NCBI GenBank assembly: GCA_031261365.1
Contig: JAISJY010000134.1
Location: forward strand, 1 to 5,656
Source of the DNA: Caryophanales bacterium
GTDB lineage: Bacteria; Bacillota_I; Bacilli_A; RFN20; JAISJY01
Direction: 5' to 3'
DNA: 5,656 bases
Shown here in pieces: positions 1 to 5,656 of this stretch (position 1 is its first letter; each line of letters begins with the position of its first letter). The notes beneath the pieces were generated by a model that worked only from the letters and a program-made list of their open reading frames with translations, ran no database searches and was not told where the DNA came from. The position numbers and the translations under genes are program-made.

Positions 1-1527
1 ATTATTTTATTATTAACAGGTTGTGGTAAGAAAGTAGAATATGACCCGAATAATTTTTTGGAAACAGGCGATAAAATTGTTAAAGAAAAGATAACTATAA
101 GAATGTTTGCTCCTTTACATTCTTTGCATAGTAGGGAAGGTTATAATGCTATGCGTTTATTTAAGGAAATGGAAGAAATAACTAATATTCATATTGAGTG
201 GTCTTTAGCACCTGTTCAATCTTATGATGAAATTAGAGCAACTCAATGGCAATCTAAAAATAAAGTAGATGCTTTTTTCTTGTATAACTCTCTTGAAGAT
301 GTGGTGAGATATGGGCAAAATGGAACTATTTATGAGCTAACGGATTATATTGATAAATATGCTCCCAATTATAATAGTATTTTAGAGGCAAATCCAAGTT
401 ATCGAACAGAGGCTACTTTTAATGGAAAAATGTATTCAATGTTATCTATTAATGATGTTCCAAGAGATCAAACTTTTAAACAATTTATTAATAAAAAATG
501 GTTAGATAATTTGGGATTAGATGTTCCAACAACAACTGAAGAATATTATGAGGTTTTGAAAGCCTTTAAAAATGGTGACCCAAATGGTAATGGTATACCT
601 GATGAAATACCTTTATCAAGTGCTTCTTTAAAGCAAACTAGAAACTTCTTGATGTCAGCTTTTGGTTATGTTTCAACAGGTTTAGAAGTTAATGATGATA
701 TAGTTCAATTTGTTGCTAAAACTGAAAATTATCAAGAATATTTAAAATATACTAATAAACTATATGCCGAACATTTATTAGATAATAACACTTATGCTAT
801 GACTGAAAGTGATTTAGCTGGTAAAGGTTCTTTAGTAGGTTCTTTTGATGGAGCAGCTGGTTATTTAATAGCAGGAGAAAGTAGAGATGCTGATTACATT
901 GCTTTACCTCCTTTAACTTCTCCTTTTAATAATCAACAAATGTGGTTAGGATTTCAAAATGTTAATCCGAGTGCGATTATAATTCCTAAAACATCACCTT
1001 ATGTTAAAGAACTAATTAGGTGGATGGATTTTCTATATTCACCTTTAGGAATAGAATTACAATCTTTTGGAAAAGCGGGAGAAGATTTTACTTGGGATGA
1101 TGAGGGGCATACAAGTTTTACTTTTAATGTTCCAAAAGGAATGAATATTGAAGAGTTTAGAGGAGGTATAACTCCAGCGGTTGGTCTTGGTGTTGTAGCA
1201 TATTTTAGTAAGGAAATAGCTTTAAAAGATAACAACATCTATACCCAAAGAATAAATAAACAAGTAGATGATGCTCATTATTTAGATTACTTAAAAATAC
1301 CTTTACCTATTTTAACTTTTACTAATCCAGAGAATACTCAATTAGCAATTATTAAAACTGATTTAGATATTTATATGGCAGTAATTGAACAAAAGTTTGT
1401 GACAGGGCAACTTGCTCTTAATCCTAAAAATTGGCAAGACCATTTAGATAATTTAACTAAATTAAAAGTTAATGATTTACTTAATATTTATCAAACGGCA
1501 TATAATAGGCGGAGAGATAGTTTATGA
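1..1527 (+). CDS. ABC transporter extracellular solute-binding lipoprotein (sugar-binding, LplA/YtcQ/AlgQ-like), 5' partial
   Basis: Predicted lipid-anchored substrate receptor of a carbohydrate ABC importer, acting on the outer face of the membrane. The frame is open from base 1 and begins inside a signal peptide: IILLLTGCGKK, with the lipobox LTGC and lipidated Cys at 22-24. The TTG at 58 is therefore not the start; the true start lies upstream. The 508 visible codons are nearly the full length of this SBP class. Family marks, numbered from base 1: the segment WLDNLGLDVPTTTEEYYEVL; a DPNGNGIPDE loop (residues 193-202) like the EF-hand-type calcium site of AlgQ1/AlgQ2 and LplA-like proteins; IRWMDFLYSPLGIELQSFGK followed by AGEDFTW (hinge and C-lobe, near residue 356); and a C-terminal KFVTGQLALNPKNWQDHLDN with a final AYNRRR. 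It overlaps the next gene by 4 bases (ATGA). The permeases expected with such a protein are not in the window. Family assignment is firm; the sugar bound is unknown. Confidence 0.9.
   Translation: MILLLTGCGKKVEYDPNNFLETGDKIVKEKITIRMFAPLHSLHSREGYNAMRLFKEMEEITNIHIEWSLAPVQSYDEIRATQWQSKNKVDAFFLYNSLEDVVRYGQNGTIYELTDYIDKYAPNYNSILEANPSYRTEATFNGKMYSMLSINDVPRDQTFKQFINKKWLDNLGLDVPTTTEEYYEVLKAFKNGDPNGNGIPDEIPLSSASLKQTRNFLMSAFGYVSTGLEVNDDIVQFVAKTENYQEYLKYTNKLYAEHLLDNNTYAMTESDLAGKGSLVGSFDGAAGYLIAGESRDADYIALPPLTSPFNNQQMWLGFQNVNPSAIIIPKTSPYVKELIRWMDFLYSPLGIELQSFGKAGEDFTWDDEGHTSFTFNVPKGMNIEEFRGGITPAVGLGVVAYFSKEIALKDNNIYTQRINKQVDDAHYLDYLKIPLPILTFTNPENTQLAIIKTDLDIYMAVIEQKFVTGQLALNPKNWQDHLDNLTKLKVNDLLNIYQTAYNRRRDSL
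577..606 (+). other. EF-hand-like calcium-binding loop in the solute-binding protein
   Basis: Residues 193-202 read DPNGNGIPDE, giving the pattern D-x-N-x-N-x-(any)-x-D-E. From memory, this is the spacing of the calcium ligands in the alginate-binding proteins AlgQ1/AlgQ2, and it recurs in LplA/YtcQ-type lipoproteins. It supports placing the gene in that SBP group and suggests that Ca2+ stabilises the fold. It does not show that the ligand is alginate. Confidence 0.6.
1508..1514 (+). promoter_or_regulatory. Ribosome binding site of the beta-helix lipoprotein gene
   Basis: GGCGGAG lies inside the 3' end of the upstream gene, with its GGAG core (1511-1514) nine bases before the ATG at 1524. 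It supports this start, which is also required by the signal peptide that follows. Together with the ATGA overlap it suggests translational coupling. Confidence 0.7.
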
Positions 1528-4118
1528 ATAAAATAATTAGTTTACTATTAGGGATTACCTTATTAGTGGGGTGTAGTGTGAAAGAAAATAAAACAGTTAA
1601 ACTAGGTGAAGAATTATTAAAGAGTGAGTTTCAAAGTAAGGTTAATAATGATTTAGTTCAAGGATTAAGCGATGCTAGTATTGTCGGTATTAATAAAGAT
1701 AAATATGAAAATGAAAGATTATACGGTAGTGAAGGTTTACAAGTTTCAGTAATTTTAAATGGTAGTGATTTTGGAATGAATGGAACTGATAAAAAAGATG
1801 ATACTTTAGCTTTTAATGCGATGTTGGCAGAGGCTAAAACACATCAAGGATTAGTTAAATTAGTTTTACCAAGTGGAGATTTAGACTTTATTGAATCCAT
1901 TAATCCTTTAGATAGGGCAAATGGAATTGTTATAAAAGATATTTCAAATTTAATTATTTCTGGACATAATACAAATATTTATTTTCATGGAGAAATGAGA
2001 GGCTTTTTAATAGAGAACAGTTCAAACATTTACTTTGAAGATTTTAGTATTGATTATGGAGTTCCACCTTTTTCAATTGGCAATATTATTTCTAATGATG
2101 GGACAACTTTTGTAATTCAAGTTCATGCAGGTTATCAAATTAATGGAGACAGCAGGATTTCAGCTATGCTTGAATATAATCAAAACTCCTTTACTCCAAG
2201 AGCTAGAGGTAATGATATTTATGGTAGTGTTAAAAGTACCAGATATTTAGGAGATAATAAATTAGAAATAACTTTTAATTCAAAATATGCTACTGCACCT
2301 ATTAATACTTTAGTTGTATTGAGACATTATCTTTATGAATATGATTGTTTTTATGTTCATAAATCTTCTAATGTTCATTTTGAATCAGTAACTGTTTATT
2401 CAGCTTTAGGAATGGGAGTAAGAAGTGAAGAATCAGAGAATATTTATTTTAATAGATTAAACTTCCAATTGAAACCTCATACTGATAGATTAATGACAGT
2501 GACAGCTGATGCTTTACATTTTATTGATGTAGCGGGAGAAATAAAAATAACTAATAGTTTATTTGAGAATAATGGAGATGATGCTGTTAATGAACATGGT
2601 ATGTTTTTTGAAGTGAAGGAGATTATTAATTCTAAAACACTACGCTTAGTTAATCCACGAGGCTATAACTTTGCTCCAAGAGTAACAGATACCATTGAAA
2701 TAAGTAGTTCTTTTGATTTAACAGTAATTCAAGAGTTAACAGTTGCTAGTGTGGTTGAAGCTAATCCTGGTTTTATTGTTACTTTTATAGAAGACATTAG
2801 TTCAAGTGTTGAAATCAATAATGTTGGGGCAGATGTTACAAGGTCAGCTACTTTATTATTTGAAAATAATCTAGTTAGAAATAAAAGATGTCGGGGTGTT
2901 TTAGTTCAAACGAGGGGAGCAATTATTAGAAATAATACTTTTGCAAATATGGATGCTGGAGTATTTTTAGCTACCGATGCTAATGAGTGGTATGAATCTA
3001 TTACACCTCAAGATGTTTTAATTGAAAATAATAAGTTTTTGAAAAATAATTATGTTAGTGGAGGAACACAAGGAGATATTACTATAACACCTTTTGGTAA
3101 GGGTTATAATTTTGGAGAAGTTGGAACAGTAAAAAACATTTCTATTCTTAATAATTTCTTTGGTAATTCAGCAAATAGTGCTATCTTTGCAACTAGTACG
3201 AGTGGGTTAAATATTTCTCATAATTTAATTTATAATGTTGGTTTATTACCTAAAAATAGTAGTTGGAATGCTGGTATTATTTTACAATTATGTGATGAAA
3301 TAACTTTAAATAGTAATGCAGTTTATGCTAACTCTACTGCTGATTTTACTTCCATTAAATTAGGCTCTGGAGTTAATCCTGATAATATTACAATTAATAA
3401 TAATTTAGGTTTTACAAGAGAAGATTTAACAGGTGAGGTTATTAAAGTTTTATTTAATTTACCACATATTAATCAAGAATTATCTTTAAATAGTAATAGT
3501 TTAGATGATTGGGATTTTATTCCTAATTCTTTAGAAATTGTTGGTATAAGTGATGTTGACCAACAACAATTAGAGGCTAATGATTTAACTTTTAAAATAA
3601 ATAAATTAAAAGTCGCTTATAGTGATAATGGTTTGTATGTTGGCTATGATGTTTTTGATGATGAATTAGTCTTTAATCATACTGTTTCAACTTGGGAAGG
3701 GGATGGTGTTGAAATCTTTATGACTGATGACCTTAGTAGTAAAGACCCATTAAGTGTTTTAAAGTTAAGCAATAATAGTTGTTTACAATTATTTATGTCA
3801 AGTGATGCTACTTATGGAAATCAAGTATCAGAACTTCGGACATCAAGTCTTGTTTTAGCCCAGAAAAGTTTAATTCAAATGTCTTTCACAGAAAAGAATA
3901 ATGGCAAGGGATATTTTGGAAAAGCCTTTATTCCTTTTAGTGTTATTCCAGATATAAAACAAAGTATTTTAAGTGGAGGAGAGTTTAGTTTTGTTATTAA
4001 TTTTTCTGACTCTGATAGTAATTCTTTAAGAGTTCAATATGCAAGTGTTCCTCATCCTGTAGAGTTTAATAAGTTTGTTCCTTACAAGATGTCAAAGTTA
4101 AGTAAAGAGGTAGCCTAA
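1524..4118 (+). CDS. Surface lipoprotein with GH110-like parallel beta-helix (putative alpha-1,3-galactosidase) and CBM9-like C-terminal domain
   Basis: Predicted cell-surface glycoside hydrolase. The N-terminus has basic residues, a hydrophobic stretch and lipobox LVGC (Cys17), so it is a lipoprotein. After a linker (18-72), SDFGMNGTDKKDD (81-93) resembles the opening of pectate-lyase-like beta-helices. The body (about 73-650) carries motifs I recall from GH110: FHG (154-156), FSIDYGVPP (174-182), ALGMG (294-298), ADALHF (328-333), GDDAVNEHG (351-359), CRGVLVQTRG (456-465), and WYES followed by DVLIENNKF (489-505). D329, D352 and D353 keep the spacing (+23, +24) of the Asp residues I remember as catalytic in PdGH110B (D321, D344, D345). 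Asn-rich rungs run to about 630. The C-terminal part (about 655-858) is CBM9-like, with LKVAYSDNGLYVGYDVFDDE and WEGDGVEIFM. GH110 enzymes invert terminal alpha-1,3-galactose linkages, as in blood-group B and linear Gal-alpha-1,3-Gal. The beta-helix fold and lipoprotein nature are firm; GH110 membership is likely; substrate is inferred. It could also be a divergent sister family. Confidence 0.75.
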   Translation: MNKIISLLLGITLLVGCSVKENKTVKLGEELLKSEFQSKVNNDLVQGLSDASIVGINKDKYENERLYGSEGLQVSVILNGSDFGMNGTDKKDDTLAFNAMLAEAKTHQGLVKLVLPSGDLDFIESINPLDRANGIVIKDISNLIISGHNTNIYFHGEMRGFLIENSSNIYFEDFSIDYGVPPFSIGNIISNDGTTFVIQVHAGYQINGDSRISAMLEYNQNSFTPRARGNDIYGSVKSTRYLGDNKLEITFNSKYATAPINTLVVLRHYLYEYDCFYVHKSSNVHFESVTVYSALGMGVRSEESENIYFNRLNFQLKPHTDRLMTVTADALHFIDVAGEIKITNSLFENNGDDAVNEHGMFFEVKEIINSKTLRLVNPRGYNFAPRVTDTIEISSSFDLTVIQELTVASVVEANPGFIVTFIEDISSSVEINNVGADVTRSATLLFENNLVRNKRCRGVLVQTRGAIIRNNTFANMDAGVFLATDANEWYESITPQDVLIENNKFLKNNYVSGGTQGDITITPFGKGYNFGEVGTVKNISILNNFFGNSANSAIFATSTSGLNISHNLIYNVGLLPKNSSWNAGIILQLCDEITLNSNAVYANSTADFTSIKLGSGVNPDNITINNNLGFTREDLTGEVIKVLFNLPHINQELSLNSNSLDDWDFIPNSLEIVGISDVDQQQLEANDLTFKINKLKVAYSDNGLYVGYDVFDDELVFNHTVSTWEGDGVEIFMTDDLSSKDPLSVLKLSNNSCLQLFMSSDATYGNQVSELRTSSLVLAQKSLIQMSFTEKNNGKGYFGKAFIPFSVIPDIKQSILSGGEFSFVINFSDSDSNSLRVQYASVPHPVEFNKFVPYKMSKLSKEVA
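2508..2582 (+). other. Putative GH110-type active-site segment (three Asp residues)
   Basis: This codes for residues 329-353 of the beta-helix protein: Asp in ADALHF (D329) and the pair D352-D353 in GDDAVNEHG. The intervals of 23 and 24 residues agree with the catalytic Asp set that I recall for the GH110 enzyme of Pseudoalteromonas. The surrounding residues (H332, F333, G338, N356, H358, G359) also follow the family pattern, except that a Glu (E357) stands where GH110 often has Val in NVHG. Confidence 0.6.
3486..4097 (+). other. CBM9-like C-terminal carbohydrate-binding domain
   Basis: About residues 655-858 of the beta-helix protein. The pattern LKVAYSDNGLYVGYDVFDDE, then WEGDGVEIFM about 12 residues later, and a late AFIPFSVIP strand is typical of CBM9-type beta-sandwiches, where LYV.V.D and W.GD.VEIF form core strands. 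It probably helps hold the enzyme on its glycan. The domain type is moderately sure; the exact boundaries and the ligand are not. Confidence 0.6.
4104..4110 (+). promoter_or_regulatory. Ribosome binding site of the third lipoprotein gene
   Basis: AAAGAGG ends seven bases before the ATG at 4118, inside the last codons of the upstream gene. The site and the signal peptide that follows both support this start. The stop TAA (4116-4118) and the ATG share one base, so ribosomes may re-initiate here. Confidence 0.7.
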
Positions 4119-5656
4119 TGAAAAAACATTTATTCCTTATCGTTTTATTATTAATAGGTTGTGGCAAAAAGACTTCAAGTTCTTCTTTTGATTCAAGTTC
4201 TTTTTTAGAAAGTACTTCAAGTTCTTCCTTTGATGTTAATGCTTTACTTGATGACCCAGATGCTGATGGACAATATGGCAATGGAGTTAATGAAAACCGT
4301 TTCCCTGATGATGATTTATATGAAACAGTTCAAGAAAGAAAAAGAATCTTAAATGTTGGTGAAACTTATTTAGAAACTTTTGAAAATGATTATCTTGAAA
4401 CTAAGTTGTACCCTGATTATGTAGATGCCCAAGCCACTGTTCAAATATTAGAGACAGGGAACTGTCATATTGCAGGTAAGAGTGTTTGTTTAACAACACC
4501 GGGTAATTATTATGGAACAAGATTTTCAGGGATGAAGTTTGCTAGAAATGGTTCTTATCATATTGAGTTTGATTATAAGATAGTAGTCGCGAGTAATGAT
4601 TTCTTTTTTCAATTTAGGTCAATGGCAGGAGGAATTGCTACTGATATTTATAAAGTAATACAAGGTTCAGCTGGTAGTAGTGGACATTTAACTTTTGAAG
4701 TTACTTTTGATGATTATTCTGATTATGCTTTAAGTATATTCCCTAGAAATAATGCTGGTAAATTAGCTATTGATAATATTTCTATAACGAGATTAAACTC
4801 TGTTCCTCGTGTTCTAGGCGGTTCAGTAGTAGGAACATTAAGTGTTGGTCATACTTTAACTTATTCTTATAATTATTATGATAGTGAAGGTGATGTTGAA
4901 GCTTTAAGTGAGATTACTTGGTTTACGGCTTTAAATAAGAATGGTTTAAATAAAACTGTTATATCTGAGGCAGGAACTTCTTTATTAGTTACGAGTGATA
5001 TGGTTGGAAAATATGTTGGCTTTTCAGTTGTTCCTATTAGTGTTGGAACAAGTCAAACTAAAGGTAAATCTTATTTATTTTATTCTGATACTAGAATAGA
5101 TAGTTTGGGAATTGAAATACCAAGTAATATTTATTTAGATTATGGAGAAACATTTGAGGAAGACTTTGAAGAAGATTTAAATGTTGTTGGTAACATATAT
5201 GCTGAGGAAAATGAGGCTGGGGCTACTACATATTTAATTGATGATTCTAATGTTTTGTCTGGCAGTAAGTCTTTATATTTTGAATCTAAAGGTAGTTATT
5301 CGGGTATTGTCTTTTCAGGAATTAAGTTTGCTAATCTTGGTCTTTATAAATTAGAATATGATTTTAAGTTTTTAGAAAAGAGTGGTAATTATTATGTTCA
5401 ATTTAGAACAAATGCTGGTTATTCTTATGATAAGTTTACAGATATTTCTATGACTACATATACTTTAGGAACACAATATCATTATTCTAATACCTTTGCT
5501 TTAGATAATTTTAATGATTACTATTTGATGATGTTTCCTTCAACTAATCCAACTAAGATAATAATTGATAATATAAAGATTACTCGTTTAGAAGGTGATA
5601 ATGTTATTATAAATGATGTTGAATTAGATATTGGGCAATATTTATTAGAAGATTTT
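4118..5656 (+). CDS. Modular surface lipoprotein with Ser-rich spacer, repeated CBM-like beta-sandwich modules and an Ig-like domain, 3' partial
   Basis: The frame is open for 513 codons from the ATG at 4118 to the window end without a stop, so the protein is cut off. The N-terminus MKKHLFLIVLLLIGCGKK is a lipoprotein signal (lipobox LIGC, Cys15). A Ser-rich spacer (19-38) and an acidic stretch with DPDADG (46-51) follow. Module A (80-226) and module B (342-491) are clearly homologous: both begin with GET and an acidic FE-D motif, share G-Y-G--FSG-KFA--G-Y--E-D-K and QFR--AG, and end in IDN-I-ITRL. Between them (229-323) lies an Ig-like domain with VG.TLSVG and YDSEGDVEALSEITWF. A third module starts at 505 (IGQYLLEDF) right after B. 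The modules look like jelly-roll carbohydrate-binding folds, but I cannot name a family. The role is probably glycan or surface binding; a catalytic domain beyond the window is possible. No function is proven. Confidence 0.85.
   Translation, partial: MKKHLFLIVLLLIGCGKKTSSSSFDSSSFLESTSSSSFDVNALLDDPDADGQYGNGVNENRFPDDDLYETVQERKRILNVGETYLETFENDYLETKLYPDYVDAQATVQILETGNCHIAGKSVCLTTPGNYYGTRFSGMKFARNGSYHIEFDYKIVVASNDFFFQFRSMAGGIATDIYKVIQGSAGSSGHLTFEVTFDDYSDYALSIFPRNNAGKLAIDNISITRLNSVPRVLGGSVVGTLSVGHTLTYSYNYYDSEGDVEALSEITWFTALNKNGLNKTVISEAGTSLLVTSDMVGKYVGFSVVPISVGTSQTKGKSYLFYSDTRIDSLGIEIPSNIYLDYGETFEEDFEEDLNVVGNIYAEENEAGATTYLIDDSNVLSGSKSLYFESKGSYSGIVFSGIKFANLGLYKLEYDFKFLEKSGNYYVQFRTNAGYSYDKFTDISMTTYTLGTQYHYSNTFALDNFNDYYLMMFPSTNPTKIIIDNIKITRLEGDNVIINDVELDIGQYLLEDF
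4172..4234 (+). repeat. Short direct repeats encoding the Ser-rich spacer
   Basis: A 21-base unit at 4172-4192 (ACTTCAAGTTCTTCTTTTGA plus T) recurs at 4214-4234 with one silent change (TCT to TCC). An 11-base core, TTCAAGTTCTT, occurs three times, at 4174, 4192 and 4216. The repeats encode TSSSSFD, DSSSF and TSSSSFD, a flexible spacer between the lipid anchor and the folded modules. Such short repeats can gain or lose copies by slippage. Confidence 0.75.
4355..4795 (+). repeat. Repeated beta-sandwich module A
   Basis: Residues 80-226 of the third lipoprotein. It starts VGETYLETFEND, has a central FSGMKFARNGSYHIEFDYK and FQFRSMAG, and ends IDNISITRL. It matches module B (5141-5590) along its whole length with gaps in the N-terminal third. 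The look is that of a jelly-roll carbohydrate-binding module; no binding residues can be assigned. Confidence 0.7.
4802..5086 (+). other. Ig-like domain between modules A and B
   Basis: Residues 229-323. The signature is VPRVLGG, VGTLSVGHTLTYSYNYYD, SEGDVEALSEITWF and later MVGKYVGFSVVPISVGTSQT. This is the Ig-like surface repeat type of the form G..VG.TL...Y.Y.D..GD.E..S...W, common in secreted and S-layer-type proteins. It probably acts as a rigid spacer. Confidence 0.65.
5141..5590 (+). repeat. Repeated beta-sandwich module B
   Basis: Residues 342-491. It starts YGETFEEDFEED, has FSGIKFANLGLYKLEYDFK and VQFRTNAG in the middle, and ends IDNIKITRL. It is the paralogous partner of module A. 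It is followed after about 13 residues by the start of a further copy, with no Ig-like domain in between. Confidence 0.7.
5630..5656 (+). repeat. Start of a third module (C), cut by the window end
   Basis: Residues 505-513 read IGQYLLEDF, preceded by VELD. This matches the openings of the two earlier modules (VGETYLETF and LDYGETFEEDF). Only about nine residues are visible, so the call rests on the shared opening motif and its position just after module B. Confidence 0.5.

Noticed and set aside
58..60. TTG as the start codon of the first gene
   Set aside because: The frame is open upstream to base 1 and encodes a lipobox with Cys at 22-24. Starting at 58 would remove the membrane anchor.
999..1238. 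Reverse-strand open frame of 79 codons
   Set aside because: It lies wholly inside the solute-binding protein gene, antisense to conserved family motifs, and has no recognisable domain. It is a shadow of the + strand gene.
1740..3410. Pectate lyase or polygalacturonase as the function of the beta-helix protein
   Set aside because: The opening DFG motif and the fold are shared, but the later motifs (ADALHF, GDDAVNEHG, RGVLVQTRG, WYES) fit GH110 better, and I do not see the NTD/DD/GHG/RIK set of GH28 polygalacturonases.
4130..4240. T-rich stretches around the third gene start as a terminator or intergenic promoter
   Set aside because: The region is coding, I find no convincing GC-rich stem before a T run, and the overlapping TAATG leaves no intergenic space.
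4066..4281. Reverse-strand open frame of 71 codons with a Glu/Leu/Ser/Lys-rich repeat
   Set aside because: Its repeat is the complement of the Ser-rich spacer codons of the third lipoprotein, and it runs antisense across a gene junction that has a good RBS and signal peptide on the + strand.
1..5656. CRISPR array, tRNA, rRNA, insertion sequence or riboswitch
   Set aside because: No regularly spaced repeats with unique spacers, no transposase-like frame, no terminal inverted repeats and no structured RNA region were seen. The whole window is occupied by the three coding frames.

Overview
The window is coding from end to end. Three genes lie on the + strand, joined by overlapping stop and start codons, and each encodes a predicted lipoprotein. 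The DNA is very AT-rich (about 28-30% GC from sampling a few lines by eye), with TTA, AGA, AAT and GAT codons dominant. Short hydrophobic signal peptides ending in a lipobox, good Shine-Dalgarno sequences, and an LplA/YtcQ/AlgQ-type sugar-binding lipoprotein point to a low-GC Gram-positive bacterium. An uncultured gut or rumen Bacillota lineage (Bacilli/Erysipelotrichia/Acholeplasma-like) is likely, but the exact group cannot be read from this window. All 12 tryptophans that I count are TGG and no internal TGA occurs, so standard code 11 fits better than mollicute code 4.

Layout. (1) 1-1527: an ABC-transporter extracellular solute-binding lipoprotein, lacking only the first part of its signal peptide; the lipobox Cys is at 22-24. 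(2) 1524-4118: a complete 864-residue lipoprotein with a right-handed parallel beta-helix that resembles glycoside hydrolase family 110 (alpha-1,3-galactosidases), followed by a CBM9-like C-terminal domain. (3) 4118-5656, continuing past the window: a lipoprotein with a Ser-rich spacer, an acidic segment, and repeated beta-sandwich modules separated by an Ig-like domain. The junctions are ATGA (4-base overlap) and TAATG (1-base overlap), so translation is probably coupled. There is no intergenic space, and I see no promoter, terminator, RNA gene, CRISPR array or insertion sequence.

Working model (inference): this is the surface part of a Gram-positive glycan-utilisation operon. The GH110-like enzyme would trim terminal alpha-galactosyl residues from a glycan, the modular lipoprotein would hold the glycan or contact a host or matrix surface, and the solute-binding protein would pass released sugar to an ABC importer encoded outside the window. 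The order lipoprotein SBP, lipoprotein beta-helix GH, lipoprotein modular binder is the most interesting part. Substrate, activity and the rest of the third protein are not determined by this sequence.
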